This document shows positions 36,001 through 44,917 of a DNA stretch of 45,065 nt, piece by piece; position 1 is the stretch's first letter; each line of letters begins with the position of its first letter. The stretch is from NCBI GenBank assembly GCA_031268145.1, contig JAIRXS010000008.1:1-45065 (forward strand), written 5' to 3'. The position numbers were made by a program, and so were the translations under genes. The stretch is from Candidatus Endomicrobiellum siamense. GTDB lineage: Bacteria; Elusimicrobiota; Endomicrobiia; Endomicrobiales; Endomicrobiaceae. The notes under the pieces were generated by a model that made no database searches, was not told where the DNA came from, and was given only the letters and a program-made list of their open reading frames with translations.

Positions 36001-37251
36001 ATGGAAAATAAAATTTTGTCCGTGCGTCTTTTCGGACAGGAGGTCGGAACATTGAAGCAGGATGAAATCGGTAAAATGAGGTTTGCTTATTCCAATAATG
36101 CCCAAACCGCAATTTCCATGAGCCTTCCTTTAGAGAAGAAAAATTTTAACGAGAAAGAATGCCGTCCGTACTTTAACGGGCTTTTGCCTGAAAACGAGAC
36201 TACAAGAGAAAGGCTGGCAAAAATTTTTAAAATAAGCTCTGGTAGCGATTTTGCTCTTCTCAGAGCTATTGGGCATGACTGCGCAGGGGCATTGTCGCTG
36301 CATAATCCAGATGAGCCGGAAAAAAAAGTTTCTTTTATGAAACTTGACTGCGAAGCGAAAACAGAAGAAGAGCTGGCTAAATATATAGAAGAACTGCCAG
36401 AAAGACCGCTTTTTATAGGTGAAGATAATGATATACGTCTTTCTCTGGCAGGTGTTCAGGATAAAGCCACAGTCAGTGTTTTGGGTGGAGAAATCTGTTT
36501 TCCAAAAAATGGCGCGCTGTCAACCCATATTCTAAAACCGCTTGTCAAAAAATTTGACAATACTGTTTCAAACGAATATCTATGCATGCGTTTGACTTCT
36601 GCCCTAGGGATAAGGGTTCCTAAGGTTGAAATCAGAAAAGCAAAAGATATCCCTTACTTTCTTATAGAGCGTTACGACAGAGAAGTAAAAGGGGATGAAA
36701 TTAAAAGAATTCATCAGGAAGATTTTTGCCAAGCACTGGGAATATTAAGCGGCGATAAATATCAGAAAGACGGCGGACCGGGAATAAAAGAATGTTTTGA
36801 CCTTTTAGATAAAACAGTTGTTCCTGCAAAAGACAGAGTGGGGTTTATGAAAATAATAATGTTTAATTATTTAATAGGTAATAACGACGCGCATGGAAAA
36901 AACTTTGCCCTGCTGTATAAAAATGAAAGCTATAAGCCAGTATTTGCGCCCGCTTATGATATTTTATCTACCGAAGTTTACCCTGAGCTTAGTAAAAAAA
37001 TGGCAATGCGCATAGGCTCGTCTTATGAAAAAGAATTGACAACTGCTTTCGACTGGCAAAAAATGTGTAATAGTGTGAGTTATTCTTTTACCGAATTTAA
37101 AAGAGAGTTTTTAGGAATGTGTCAAACGCTTCCTGAAAAGCTTGACGCTGAAATAAAATCTTTAAGAAGACAGTCGGGCAACGATATCCATGGAAAAATT
37201 TCAGAAGTAGTTTTAAAAAATATAAAACAAATTAAAGAAGTTTTAGATTAG
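36001..37251 (+). CDS. hipA: HipA-family serine/threonine kinase toxin
   Basis: 416 aa, near the usual 440. The N-subdomain about 1-105 is present. The phosphorylatable P-loop-like segment SLAGVQDKATVSV holds Ser148, matching Ser150 of E. coli HipA. STHILKP follows; the catalytic loop GNNDAHGKNFALL carries Asp296, and the Mg-binding PAYDILST has Asp320, the same spacing as E. coli Asp309/Asp332. HipA phosphorylates glutamyl-tRNA synthetase in E. coli, halting translation and giving persistence; other family members hit other aminoacyl-tRNA synthetases, and the target here is unknown. The open frame is unbroken amid pseudogenes. Confidence 0.93.
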   Translation: MENKILSVRLFGQEVGTLKQDEIGKMRFAYSNNAQTAISMSLPLEKKNFNEKECRPYFNGLLPENETTRERLAKIFKISSGSDFALLRAIGHDCAGALSLHNPDEPEKKVSFMKLDCEAKTEEELAKYIEELPERPLFIGEDNDIRLSLAGVQDKATVSVLGGEICFPKNGALSTHILKPLVKKFDNTVSNEYLCMRLTSALGIRVPKVEIRKAKDIPYFLIERYDREVKGDEIKRIHQEDFCQALGILSGDKYQKDGGPGIKECFDLLDKTVVPAKDRVGFMKIIMFNYLIGNNDAHGKNFALLYKNESYKPVFAPAYDILSTEVYPELSKKMAMRIGSSYEKELTTAFDWQKMCNSVSYSFTEFKREFLGMCQTLPEKLDAEIKSLRRQSGNDIHGKISEVVLKNIKQIKEVLD

Positions 37252-37442
37252 GTTTTTTGTCATCCGTTCCGTAGTAATACTTTACAGGCTCTTTGACAAG
37301 TTGACGTTTACCTTATCCAAGAAGTAATCCACCTCGTGTATGATGGTGGAAAAGTTTATTACATTCTGGTAATATGTAGCTCGGACTTCGTTCAAGATTA
37401 GCATTTTTGTGCCAAAATCAATTTTTTAAAAGGAATTATTAT
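37252..37442. other. Gene-free stretch after hipA
   Basis: 191 bases with no readable gene. On the minus strand a short open stretch before a stop has LVKEPVKYYYGTDDKK, likely a remnant of an unrecognised gene. No terminator with a clear stem was found. Confidence 0.4.
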
Positions 37443-38189
37443 ATGCAAATAAAGATAAATATCGGTATTTCTTTAATATTATTTTTTTTTGCTACTTGCT
37501 CCTCACGAATTGTTCAAATCTTGCAAGTTCTTTGCATCTCTTTTCACTTTCTTTAGCAGTTATTTGTCCATTTTTACGCTCCTTTAGTATCATTTTACAA
37601 ACGATCTTTACACAGTCTATTTTACAACATGAAATCGATGTTGAAACACAAAGTCTAGTAAAATTGCTTAAATAAATTCGAGGTAACCTAAACGGTCAAG
37701 TCAGGTGCTGGAAAGGTAGACTTAACAAAACCAAAAGAAGTTAAAGAAATTTTAATAAGGGATCATGTTATTCAAATGGGAGGAGGACCAAACGGCATAT
37801 TTGGATATGGAAGATTTTATTTAGATGCACATATTTCACCAACACCATCACCTGATCCAGTGCCAAATCCTGTACCAGTAGATCCTGATGATAAAAATGT
37901 TCTAATATATCCAAACCCAGCATCACTTAGTGAAAAATAGTTTTTCCAAATAGCTAATTTTTCGCAAAATGTATCTAGATTAGATGCTAAGATATATACT
38001 ATAAATAAATGGCGAGTTTGTAAAAACTTTTAGTATTGTGGAATTGCAAGATGACTTAAACAAAAAAAACACTTAGTTGGGATTTGAGAAATGAAAATGG
38101 AGATAAAGTAGCGCCTGGAGTATATTTTATTAAGTATAAAAACAGATTCTGGAAAAAATCAAATTAGAAAAATCACTATAAAAAAATAG
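37443..38189 (+). pseudogene. Secreted protein with C-terminal FlgD/T9SS-type domain, shattered
   Basis: An ATG at 37443 behind AAGGA opens a lipoprotein-like signal (IGISLILFFFATCSS) that runs into an IS fragment. After the fragment, from 37701, the frame reads SGAGKVDLTKPKEVKEIL and IFGYGRFYLDAHI, similar to the end of a subtilisin-like peptidase domain, then a Pro/Asp linker (PTPSPDPVPNPVPVDPDD). KNVLIYPNPASLSEK leads into a sorting-type beta domain, closing with APGVYFIKYKTDSGK and KITIKK. It has a TAG at 37938 and at least three single-base frameshifts in A runs near 38010, 38070 and 38140. Peptidase identity is uncertain; the C-terminal domain is clear. Confidence 0.7.
37500..37619 (-). 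mobile_element. IS256-like insertion sequence remnant (copy 1)
   Basis: Minus strand: end sequence AGACTGTGTAAAG (37607-37619), then GGAGCG and an ATG at 37571 of a transposase whose fourth codon is a stop (TAA). Residues DAKNLQDLNN match copy 2 at 44918. Fewer than 40 codons remain. The fragment interrupts the secreted-protein gene between its signal and its body. Family assignment to the IS256 (mutator) group rests on the N-terminal pattern and is moderate. Confidence 0.55.
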
Positions 38190-38361
38190 AAAGTAGAACT
38201 TTATAACATGAGACTTAGATCCTCAAAAAATTACTTCTCATTGAATGAATTTGTCAAAAAATTTAAAAACTGCGAAAGTTATATGGTAATAAAATTTTAA
38301 AAGATTAGTTTAAGGCAGGTATTAGTAAGGGACGTGTTGACGTACCTTAAGGTGTAAATTA
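38190..38361. other. Gene-free stretch before the ATPase gene
   Basis: 172 bases. A 30-codon plus-strand reading from ATG at 38208 has no ribosome-binding site and no recognisable similarity. Nothing else is seen. Confidence 0.4.
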
Positions 38362-39582
38362 TTATATTTCCCAAACGGGGATAGATACAATATTACGATT
38401 TAAAGGGATGTGTTCAGGTTGTAAGCAAATAATAGAACCCAGCCCAACTTTTTTGTTTAAATTATTCAATTGGTTGAAATGTGTACAATCTGATAGTTGT
38501 GGATTTGCAGTTTTTTTTATTTCTATTGGGTAAAGAGTCCCGTTTTCTTCTATAACTAAATCTATTTCTTTTTGATCTGTGTCTCTATAGAGATACATAA
38601 CAGGTTCCTTCCCATTGTGAAAGTAAGATTTTAGAATTTCTCCAATAACATAAGTTTCAAGTATTGCTCCATCCATAGCTCCACTCATAAGGGATTCTGG
38701 AGTGGACCAACGCGTAAGATAAGAACATAAGCCAGTATCTAAGAAATACATTTTTGGAGTTTTTATTATACGATTTGTTATGTTTGGAGAATATGGACGC
38801 AAAAGGTACACAAGTCCAGAGCGCTCTAATATTCCCATCCAAGTTTGAGCCGTTTTAGCATCTATTCCTACATCACGTGCGAGGGAAGTATAGTTTAGCA
38901 ACTTAGCTGTCTGAGCAGAGACGGCAGAAACAAAATTAAAAAATTGTATAGGCCTTTCTATATTATAAAAATCTTTCACATCTCTTTCAATATAAGACTG
39001 TATATATGAAGCATAGTATTGTTCCCTGTCAATATTTTTATTTACAACAGGTTCTGGCAGTTGCCCTTCCCATATCAATCTATAAACTTGCTGAATTGTC
39101 AATTTTTTTGTTTTTTTTGAGTTGCCATGTGAAGGCAAAAAAGGTTTTGTTAAAAAAGGTTGTTTTATTTTTTCACTATAAGATAGACCCATAAGGTCTA
39201 GTATTGCTATACGTCCGGCTAAAGACTCTTTAACCCCATCCATTAACTTATATTTTTGAGATCCTGTAAGCCAAAACGCACCTTTAGTATTACGATTTTG
39301 ATCAACATAAATTTTTATATAAGGAAATAATTCTGGAGCATATTGTACTTCGTCAATAATTACGGGAGGAGGATTTTGTTGTAAAAAAAGTTCAGGATCA
39401 GTTTTTGCCAATTGGCGAAATTTTATATTGTCAAGAGAAACATAATTGCGTTTTGTTTTTTTTGAAATATTTTTGAGTAATGTGGATTTGCCAACTTGCC
39501 TTTGCCCATTTAGAAGAACTACTCTAAATCCCCTTGATGTTTTTTCTATTACATGACTTAAAGTGCGTTCTAAATCAGGCAT
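38362..39582 (-). CDS. AAA+ ATPase with DUF4143 (PD-(D/E)XK-like) domain
   Basis: 406 aa from the ATG at 39582, chosen because AGAGG precedes it. Walker A GQRQVGKST at 26-34, Walker B VIIDEVQYA with Asp77 and Glu78, and the sensor segment WLTGSQKYKLM form an AAA_14-type ATPase. The C-terminal DUF4143 domain has IERDVKDFYNIE, TYVIGEILKSYFHNG, RDTDQKEIDLVIEENG and YPIEIKKT, the Asp and Glu-x-Lys pattern of PD-(D/E)XK nucleases. The family is widespread in anaerobes and multicopy; its function is not known. A broken relative lies at 43598. It sits in an accessory zone and has its own promoter. Confidence 0.88.
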   Translation of the reverse strand: MPDLERTLSHVIEKTSRGFRVVLLNGQRQVGKSTLLKNISKKTKRNYVSLDNIKFRQLAKTDPELFLQQNPPPVIIDEVQYAPELFPYIKIYVDQNRNTKGAFWLTGSQKYKLMDGVKESLAGRIAILDLMGLSYSEKIKQPFLTKPFLPSHGNSKKTKKLTIQQVYRLIWEGQLPEPVVNKNIDREQYYASYIQSYIERDVKDFYNIERPIQFFNFVSAVSAQTAKLLNYTSLARDVGIDAKTAQTWMGILERSGLVYLLRPYSPNITNRIIKTPKMYFLDTGLCSYLTRWSTPESLMSGAMDGAILETYVIGEILKSYFHNGKEPVMYLYRDTDQKEIDLVIEENGTLYPIEIKKTANPQLSDCTHFNQLNNLNKKVGLGSIICLQPEHIPLNRNIVSIPVWEI

Positions 39583-39631
39583 TTTAACCTCTTTTAAAAA
39601 CAATAGTTCGTTTAATATGGAGTAGGCTTCC

Positions 39632-39661
39632 ATTATATACTAGATTTTATTTTATTGTCAA
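39632..39661 (-). promoter_or_regulatory. Promoter of the DUF4143 ATPase
   Basis: Minus strand TTGACA (39656-39661), 18-base spacer, TATAAT (39632-39637). Full consensus boxes; transcription would start about 40 bases before the chosen ATG. Confidence 0.65.
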
Positions 39662-39663
39662 TA

Positions 39664-39672
39664 TGGTATAAT
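39664..39672 (+). promoter_or_regulatory. Promoter of the der operon, extended -10
   Basis: TGGTATAAT with TATAAT at 39667-39672, diverging from the ATPase promoter and sharing the same short region. No good -35 is visible. Confidence 0.5.
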
Positions 39673-39731
39673 AATAAATAAGTTTATTTTCTAAATAGTT
39701 GTTTAATAAGTAAATAAAGGACTTGTGCGAA

Positions 39732-41054
39732 ATGTTAATGAAAGTAGCTGTAGTTGGCAGACCCAACGTAGGTAAAAGTACTCTTTTTAATAGGCTTATA
39801 GGTAAAAAGAAAGCAATAATACATTCTATGCCTGGCACGACTAGAGATAGAAATGATTATGAGGTTTCTTGGAAAGATAAAAAATTTATTGTTACAGATA
39901 CTGCGGGTTGGAGTACAGATAACTCTGTGTTTTCACATGAAATGTCTTTACAACTTGATACTGCTGTAAAAAAAGCCGATATTGTTTTGTTTGTTGTTGA
40001 TGGCAAAACAGGTCTGCATCCAATGGATAAACAAATTGCTCATCAAATAAGACTTAGTCGGAAAACAACAATTTTAGTTGTAAACAAAATAGACACTCAA
40101 GCTGAAGAAGTAAAGGGCTATGAGTTTTTTTCTCTAGGGTTTAATGATGTTGTTTTTGTATCTGCTAACCATGGAAGAAGTACAAATGATTTACTAGATA
40201 AAATTTGGGTAAATATTAAATATGATAGAAAAGCAAAAAGGAAAGAAGAACTTTTAAAAATAATACTTGTAGGAAAACCTAATGTAGGCAAATCTTCTTT
40301 TTTAAATGCTGTAACAAAAGAAGAACGTAGTATTGTACACGATATGCCGGGTACTACGAGAGACTCTTTGTCAGCGTATGTAAAAGTTGGCAGCAAGGAG
40401 TATATTGTTATAGATACAGCAGGACTTCATAGAGGAAGTAAGATGAAAGATGATATGGAATATCTCTCATCTTTAAGTACTAGTTATGCAATTGATGATG
40501 CAGATGTTGCTGTTTTAGTAGCAGACGCTTCACAAGGTATAGGAGATACGGAAGTTAAAATCGCAAGATTATTGCATGAAAAACATAAGCCCGTTATTGT
40601 TGCGGTAAATAAATGGGATCTTATAGGCGAAAAAGAAGAGGCTGTCAAATATTTTACAGATCAGCTAAAAGAAAGAATAAAATTTATGAGCTGGGCAAAT
40701 ATTATTTTTGTATCTGCAAAAACAGGTCAAAGATTAGATAGAGTTTTTCAAGAGGCGGACTTTGTTTTTGAACAATATTCAAAAGAATTAACGCAAGAAG
40801 AATTTAATGAGGTCGTAAGGGATACCATAACTAGGAAACCCTATGTAAGCAAGGGAAAGACTTTAAAACTTAAAGAGTATGCTCAGGTTGCGGTAAAACC
40901 TCCTGTTTTTATTTTTTCTGTAAATGATGTAGAGCTTGTACATTTTTCTTATCAAAGATATTTGGAAAATCGTTTGAGAGCAAAGTTTGGTTTTGTTGGT
41001 ACCCCTATAGTTTTAAAATTTAGAAAGTACTATAGAAAAAAGATGGAATATTAA
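39732..41054 (+). CDS. der: Ribosome assembly GTPase Der (EngA)
   Basis: 440 aa from the ATG at 39732 (AAGGA 10 bases upstream; the TTG at 39723 or the ATG at 39738 are alternatives). Two GTPase domains in tandem: first G1 GRPNVGKS, DTAGW and NKID; second GKPNVGKS, DTAGL and NKWD. A C-terminal KH-like domain ends near KFRKYYRKK. It is essential for 50S maturation. It leads a plus-strand operon with plsY and gpsA, an order common in bacteria. Confidence 0.97.
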   Translation: MLMKVAVVGRPNVGKSTLFNRLIGKKKAIIHSMPGTTRDRNDYEVSWKDKKFIVTDTAGWSTDNSVFSHEMSLQLDTAVKKADIVLFVVDGKTGLHPMDKQIAHQIRLSRKTTILVVNKIDTQAEEVKGYEFFSLGFNDVVFVSANHGRSTNDLLDKIWVNIKYDRKAKRKEELLKIILVGKPNVGKSSFLNAVTKEERSIVHDMPGTTRDSLSAYVKVGSKEYIVIDTAGLHRGSKMKDDMEYLSSLSTSYAIDDADVAVLVADASQGIGDTEVKIARLLHEKHKPVIVAVNKWDLIGEKEEAVKYFTDQLKERIKFMSWANIIFVSAKTGQRLDRVFQEADFVFEQYSKELTQEEFNEVVRDTITRKPYVSKGKTLKLKEYAQVAVKPPVFIFSVNDVELVHFSYQRYLENRLRAKFGFVGTPIVLKFRKYYRKKMEY

Positions 41055-41055
41055 A

Positions 41056-41655
41056 ATGTTACTAGCAATTTTTTATATACTTTTTGCTTATTTATGCGGT
41101 TCAATAAATTTTGCTTATATTATCACTAAAATGGTAGTTAATGTAGATATACGAAACGTCGGGTCTAAAAATTCAGGCACTACAAATGTTTTAAGAATAG
41201 CAGGTCTTTTTCCAGCTATTCTTACTTTTCTTTTAGATGCGTTTAAAGGTTTTATAGTTGTGTTTTTTGCTATATTTATTAATGACTCTTTTTCATATAG
41301 TATAATTATATGTTTTGCAGCATTATTAGGTCATATGTATCCGATTTTTTTTAAGTTTAAAGGTGGTAAAGGCGTTGCCACTGGGCTTGGCGTGTTTTTG
41401 GCCCTAATGCCAGCACCTACTATAATTGCTTTCGGTGTTTTTATAATAGTGTTTATATGTTTTGGTTATGTATCTTTGGCTTCAGTGTGTGCAGCTTTAA
41501 GTCTTCCTATGGTTACATACTTTTGTAAATATCCTTTAGAACCTATAATTTTTTCTTTTGCGATAGCAATGTTAATTATTTATAAACACAGATTAAATTT
41601 AAAAAGACTTAAAGAAGGGAAAGAAAATAAAACTGTATTATTTAAAAGGAAATAA
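41056..41655 (+). CDS. plsY: Glycerol-3-phosphate acyltransferase PlsY
   Basis: 199 aa integral membrane enzyme using acyl-phosphate to make lysophosphatidate. Five to six helices with the three motifs: GSINFAYIITK, GSKNSGTTNVLR and KGGKGVATGLGV. It starts 1 base after der and ends 2 bases before gpsA, whose product supplies its glycerol-3-phosphate substrate. Confidence 0.96.
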   Translation: MLLAIFYILFAYLCGSINFAYIITKMVVNVDIRNVGSKNSGTTNVLRIAGLFPAILTFLLDAFKGFIVVFFAIFINDSFSYSIIICFAALLGHMYPIFFKFKGGKGVATGLGVFLALMPAPTIIAFGVFIIVFICFGYVSLASVCAALSLPMVTYFCKYPLEPIIFSFAIAMLIIYKHRLNLKRLKEGKENKTVLFKRK

Positions 41656-41657
41656 TA

Positions 41658-42650
41658 ATGAGAATTACTGTTTTAGGCGCTGGATCTTGGGGTGCAACGC
41701 TTGCAACTGTATTATTTGAAAATGGACACAATGTTACCATATGGGAGATTGATGCTAAGAGAGCAAAAGACTTAAATGATAGAAAATTAAAACCTTTTGA
41801 GGCAGGGGATTTATTGCCCAAAGGTATAGATGTTATAAATGATTTTGAAAGTTTTAATAAAAGCGATGCTATCTTATTTGTAGTCCCTTCAGACTATATG
41901 AGGTCAACTTGTAATTTACTTAAAAGTAAAGCAATTTCTTTAAAAGACAAGCTTATCATAAACGCTACAAAAGGCATAGAAAATAAAACTTTACTTAGAA
42001 TGTCTGAAGTTATAGAATCTGTTTTTAATGGGGTTTATAATAATATAGCAGTACTTTCTGGGCCAAGTCACGCTGAAGAAGTTTGTAGAAAAGTGCCAAC
42101 TGCTGTTACATCCTCATCTGTAAATCTTGAAATTTCAGAAAGATGCAGAGCTTTATTCATGAATAAATTTTTTAGGGTTTATATACAATCTGATATGATA
42201 GGTGTTGAAGTTGGCGCTGCGTTAAAGAATATTTTTGCAATAGCTTCTGGTATAATGGACGGTTTGCATTATGGAGATAACACTAAAGCTGTTATAGTTT
42301 CAAGAGGGTTAAAAGAGTTAACTAAAGTCGGTGTTGCATTAGGTGCTAAAGCAGAAACTTTTTTTGGTCTTTCTGGCGCTGGAGATTTAATGGTAACATG
42401 CTTTTCTAGGCATTCAAGAAATCGTGCTGTTGGAGAGGCTATAGGCTCTGGAAAAACTTTATGTGATGCTCAAAATGGTATTAATATGGTAGCAGAAGGC
42501 GTAAAAAATGCAGTAAGCGCTTATGAAATAGGCAAGAAATTAAATTTGGAGCTTCCAATAATAAATGAAGTTTATAAAGTTTTATTTGAATGCAAAGATC
42601 CTCTTACTGCTGTAAATGATTTAATGACAAGAGGTCCAAAACACGAATAA
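41658..42650 (+). CDS. gpsA: Glycerol-3-phosphate dehydrogenase [NAD(P)+]
   Basis: 330 aa. GAGSWGATLA binds NAD(P); ATKGIE, LSGPSHAEEV, the catalytic Lys in VGAALKNIFAIASG and the FFGLSGAGDLMVTC segment are canonical. It reduces dihydroxyacetone phosphate to sn-glycerol-3-phosphate for phospholipids, feeding PlsY. The start has an AAGGAAATAAT site overlapping the plsY stop. Confidence 0.97.
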   Translation: MRITVLGAGSWGATLATVLFENGHNVTIWEIDAKRAKDLNDRKLKPFEAGDLLPKGIDVINDFESFNKSDAILFVVPSDYMRSTCNLLKSKAISLKDKLIINATKGIENKTLLRMSEVIESVFNGVYNNIAVLSGPSHAEEVCRKVPTAVTSSSVNLEISERCRALFMNKFFRVYIQSDMIGVEVGAALKNIFAIASGIMDGLHYGDNTKAVIVSRGLKELTKVGVALGAKAETFFGLSGAGDLMVTCFSRHSRNRAVGEAIGSGKTLCDAQNGINMVAEGVKNAVSAYEIGKKLNLELPIINEVYKVLFECKDPLTAVNDLMTRGPKHE

Positions 42651-42663
42651 TAAGGGATTTATT

Positions 42664-42927
42664 ATGACAAAAAATGATATAGCTTGTTCTTTATCTAAAC
42701 TGTTAAATTCAAAAAAAGAAGCAGATATTATTGTCAATAAAATGTTTGAAGAAATAATAACTGCTATAAGAAATGGAGAAAAAGTTGTTATAACTGGCTT
42801 TGGAAGTTTTAATACATTTGAGACAAAAATAAAAAATGGAAGAAATCCAAAAACAGGCCAAAGACTTCTTATAGCTCCTATGAAAAAAATTAAATTTAAA
42901 CCCTCAAAAGACTTTTTTGAAAATTAA
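42664..42927 (+). CDS. HU/IHF-family DNA-binding protein
   Basis: 87 aa. The bacterial histone-like fold is shown by VVITGFGSFNTFETK and the DNA-intercalating arm with GRNPKTGQRL, ending in KFKPSKDF. Which of HU or IHF it is cannot be told from one gene. It starts 13 bases after gpsA. Confidence 0.93.
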   Translation: MTKNDIACSLSKLLNSKKEADIIVNKMFEEIITAIRNGEKVVITGFGSFNTFETKIKNGRNPKTGQRLLIAPMKKIKFKPSKDFFEN

Positions 42928-42939
42928 AGAGGTATTTTA

Positions 42940-43302
42940 GTGTCGCACCTAGAATTTATAGAGGAAAAAGAAAAGTTTAGCATAGCTGAAGTTTCGCGAT
43001 TGACTTTAGTTCCTAAACATACTTTGCGGTATTGGGAAGACGAAGTCAAAATTTTGCGTCCTATACGTAACAGCAGTGGTAAAAGAATCTATCGCAAAGA
43101 AGATGTTGAAACAGTTTTTAAAATTAAGAATTTGTTGTATAATGAACGCTACACAATAGAAGGTGTAAAAAAATATTTAATAAAAGATAAAAAGAAATCA
43201 AATGCTAGCAATAATTGCCAAGAACATATGCCTGACTCTAAATTTTTACAAGATATTAAAAGTGAATTAAAACATATTTTAAAGTTGTTGAGAGATATTT
43301 AA
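42940..43302 (+). CDS. MerR-family transcriptional regulator
   Basis: 120 aa starting with GTG behind AGAGG. The N-terminal winged helix reads FSIAEVSRLTLVPKHTLRYWE and continues with RNSSGKRIYRKEDVETVFKI. The C-terminal half is basic and lacks a recognisable effector pocket or Cys metal site. The MerR-next-to-HU arrangement is frequent in many bacteria. It is 12 bases after the HU gene. Confidence 0.88.
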   Translation: MSHLEFIEEKEKFSIAEVSRLTLVPKHTLRYWEDEVKILRPIRNSSGKRIYRKEDVETVFKIKNLLYNERYTIEGVKKYLIKDKKKSNASNNCQEHMPDSKFLQDIKSELKHILKLLRDI

Positions 43303-43326
43303 TAAAATTGAAGTTTATTTTTTGAT

Positions 43327-43400
43327 CGGGGCGTGGCGCAGTTGGCTAGCGCACTCCCTTGGGGTGGGAGAGGTCGCTGGTTCAAGTCCAGTCGCCCCGA
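43327..43400 (+). tRNA. tRNA-Pro (anticodon GGG)
   Basis: 74 bases. Acceptor CGGGGCG/CGCCCCG with the C1-G72 pair typical of bacterial tRNA-Pro, discriminator A, anticodon stem CTCCC/GGGAG, loop TTGGGGT (anticodon GGG), T-arm GGTTCAAGTCC. CCA not encoded. It lies 24 bases after the MerR gene and may be read from the der operon. Confidence 0.95.
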
Positions 43401-43597
43401 TTTTAAAAAGTTTGATGGGAAAGGTTTACATATTGCCCTTGCCTTCTTTTTATGTCTTTGAGCCTAGTGAGACTGAGCCAGCTTTACTATTTTGAAGTGT
43501 TCAGAAATACCATAGATTTTCAAAAATTGGTCTGCATAGTTCCGTACAAAAACAAAAGATACCATTACAAAGAAAAAATTGATGTAAAACGGCGGTT
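43401..43597. other. Gene-free stretch between tRNA-Pro and the ATPase remnant
   Basis: 197 bases. The minus strand holds an open stretch (VRNYADQFLKIYGISEHFK then IVKLAQSH) ending in a TAG, possibly a piece of a lost gene. No RNA or regulatory element recognised. Confidence 0.35.
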
Positions 43598-44817
43598 TTA
43601 AATTTCCCAAACAGGAGTTATTACTACATTTTGATTCGGCATTGATATAGCTCGTTCATATAAACAAACTATCGCTCCTGTTCCTATGGTTTTTTTAAAT
43701 ACAGATAATGTATTAAAATTCTTAATATCAGATTGATTTGGATTTGCCGTTTTTTTAACTTCTATAGGATATAAAGTCATATTTTTTTCAATAATAAAAT
43801 CAATTTCTTTTTGATCCGTATCACGGTAGAAAAATATATTTGGATTTTCACCGTTATGCCAATATGATTTTAATATTTCGCCAAAAACGTAAGTTTCAAG
43901 CATATTTCCGCTTTGCGAGCCTGCTAATAATGACTCTGGACTATCCCACGAGCATAAAAGTGATGCCAATCCAGTATCAAGAAAATAAACTTTAGGTGTT
44001 TTTATAGTTCTTTTCGCTACGTTTGAGCTATACGGATACAGCAAATGCACGATTCCAGAACGTTCTAAAATTTCGAGCCACAATTTGGTGGTTCTTACAT
44101 CTATGTGAACATCTCTTGCCAAATCTGAATAATTCAACAATTGTCCGGTTCTTGCCGCCACAGCTACAAGAAAATTGTAGAAATCTATTTCGTTTTCTAT
44201 ATTATAAAAATCTTTCACATCGCGTTCTATGTAAGTTTGAATATACGAATCATAAAATATTTTTCTATCGGCATTTTTGTTAACAATAGGACGTGGAAAG
44301 GAGCCATTCCAAATTTGTTTAAAAACTTCTAATGAAGTTAAAGGTTTTATGGTAGATTTCTTGGTTGTTAAATCTTTTGACGGCAGAAATGGTTTTGATT
44401 CAAACGGTCTTTTTATGATTTCTTTATATGAAAACCGAGCATTTCAAGTATTGCGACGCGTCCAGCAAGAGATTCTTTAAACCCCTGCATTAATCTGTAT
44501 TTCTGCGAACCCGTAAGCCAAAATAATCCGTTTTTTTTAAATTTATCACAATACATTTTAATATATAGAAATAATTCCAGAGCATATTGTGTTTCATCTA
44601 TAATAATAGGTGGTTGATTTTCCTGAATAAATCGTTCAGGATCGTTTTTTGCCAAACTTCTTAAACGAATATCGTCAAGGGTAACATATTTGCGTAGACC
44701 TTTTGATAAATGGTCAACAATCCAGCTTTTACCTATCTGCCTCATACCGGTAATCAATATTACAGGAAATCCTTTGTTGATTTTTGCAATAACACGACTT
44801 ATTGTCCGTTCAAACAC
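43598..44817 (-). pseudogene. DUF4143 AAA+ ATPase broken by a single frameshift
   Basis: A paralogue of the ATPase at 38362. From a GTG at 44817 (AAGGAGG before it) the frame holds Walker A GMRQIGKSW, Walker B IIIDETQYA and WLTGSQKYRLM, then shifts at about 44430: after MLGF the expected YKEIIKRPFESKPFLPS lies in the next frame. From there the rest is open to 43598, with ERDVKDFYNIE, TYVFGEILKSYWHNG, RDTDQKEIDFIIEKN and YPIEVKKT. One missing base is the only lesion, so decay is very recent or the frame is restored by slippage. Note that Walker A has Ser-Trp where the intact copy has Ser-Thr. Confidence 0.85.
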
Positions 44818-44832
44818 ACCAAGCCTCCTTCA

Positions 44833-44864
44833 GTTTATTATAGCATATATATGCTATAATAAAC
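44833..44864. promoter_or_regulatory. 32-bp perfect palindrome with divergent extended -10 boxes
   Basis: GTTTATTATAGCATAT and its exact complement follow each other. Each arm ends in an extended -10, TATGCTATAAT, pointing outward, one toward the ATPase pseudogene and one toward the IS remnant. The same TATGCTATAAT occurs in the hipBA promoter. Confidence 0.6.
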
Positions 44865-44917
44865 GAAAAAGAGTATGAAGTCAAGTTCTGTCTTGGTCTT
44901 TTAGGTTGTGAAAAAAA

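Noticed and set aside
37252-37442. Gene remnant with LVKEPVKYYYGTDDKK on the minus strand
   Set aside because: The stretch is too short and interrupted to assign a family; listed only as a gene-free region.
43470-43520. LysR-like N-terminus (LSQLYYFEVFRNT) on the plus strand
   Set aside because: Only about 13 codons look similar, without start codon, ribosome-binding site or helix-turn-helix continuation.
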